Source: Nemania diffusa
Lineage: Eukaryota; Ascomycota; Sordariomycetes; Xylariales; Xylariaceae
Reading direction: 5' to 3'
DNA: 64,000 nucleotides
NCBI GenBank assembly: GCA_038501195.1
Contig: JBBPUQ010000008.1
Span: 4,449,346-4,513,345, forward strand
The number at the start of each line of letters is the position of its first letter. The stretch's first letter is position 1. Shown one piece after another: positions 63,970 through 64,000 of the stretch. The notes under the pieces are model-generated. The model searched no databases and had not been told where the DNA came from. It saw nothing but the letters and a program-made list of their open reading frames with translations. A program made the translations under genes and the position numbers.

Positions 63970-64000
<31 letters not shown>
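63888..64000 (+). repeat. Telomere, (TTAGGG)n
   Basis: About 18 TTAGGG repeats with the G-rich strand running 5' to 3' toward the right end, so this is a true chromosome terminus. Two variants: GGTTACTTAGGG near 63951-63963 and GTTTAGGG near 63987-63993. The first repeat overlaps the GTTTA of gene B, so no extra bases lie between gene and telomere. Confidence 0.97.

Noticed and set aside
1..64000. An AT-rich protist (Plasmodium or Dictyostelium-like) or organellar DNA
   Set aside because: TTAGGG telomere, RIP-type transitions between repeat copies, copia motifs of the fungal type and a 50-bp GTAAAT...CAG intron fit a filamentous ascomycete better.
1..64000. rRNA, tRNA, CRISPR arrays, bacterial promoters or ribosome binding sites
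   Set aside because: None seen; direct repeats here are satellites, and the eukaryotic context makes bacterial signals irrelevant.

Overview
The window is the end of a chromosome from what is almost certainly a filamentous ascomycete (Pezizomycotina). The right edge is a TTAGGG telomere in chromosome-end orientation (63888-64000). Everything left of it is repetitive, extremely A+T-rich DNA. Copies of the same repeat differ almost only by C/T and G/A transitions, and reading frames are kept without frameshifts but peppered with TAA/TAG where CAA/CAG/TGG would be expected. That is the signature of repeat-induced point mutation (RIP). I see no intact protein-coding gene, rRNA, tRNA or CRISPR array. 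The genus cannot be named from this sequence.

Layout, left to right. (1) 1-4020: satellite array of about 973-bp units. (2) 4189-12207: an 8-kb RIP-degraded Ty1/copia-type retrotransposon with paired 266-bp LTRs and protease, integrase, reverse transcriptase and RNase H readable in one frame. (3) 12208-20920: subtelomeric block with a long unidentified degraded frame ('frame A') and an intron-containing gene with eight 20-residue repeats ('gene B'). (4) 20921-38264: DNA present once, holding the 3' end of gene B, several tandem arrays (about 550-bp composite, 33-bp, 77-bp C-rich and 172-bp units), a tandemly duplicated minus-strand frame, and a 750-codon plus-strand frame. (5) 38265-49797: a larger higher-order version of the first satellite. 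(6) 49798-63890: a second copy of blocks 2 and 3 in direct orientation about 43 kb further right, ending in the telomere.

The two copies explain each other. The left copy keeps the retrotransposon core; the right copy lost about 4.9 kb of it between two 12-bp near-identical repeats. The right copy is visibly less RIP-mutated, so it shows the better reading frames and an intact 50-bp intron in gene B. The left copy of gene B runs on past 20920 in the same frame, whereas the right copy stops at the matching base and becomes TTAGGG repeats. The present chromosome end therefore looks like a broken end healed by telomere addition inside gene B.

Nothing here is likely to make a functional protein. 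What the window records is the dynamics of a chromosome end: satellite expansion, retrotransposition, large direct duplication, genome defence by RIP, breakage and telomere healing. Coordinates of diverged repeats and degraded frames were read by eye and are approximate unless a specific motif position is given.
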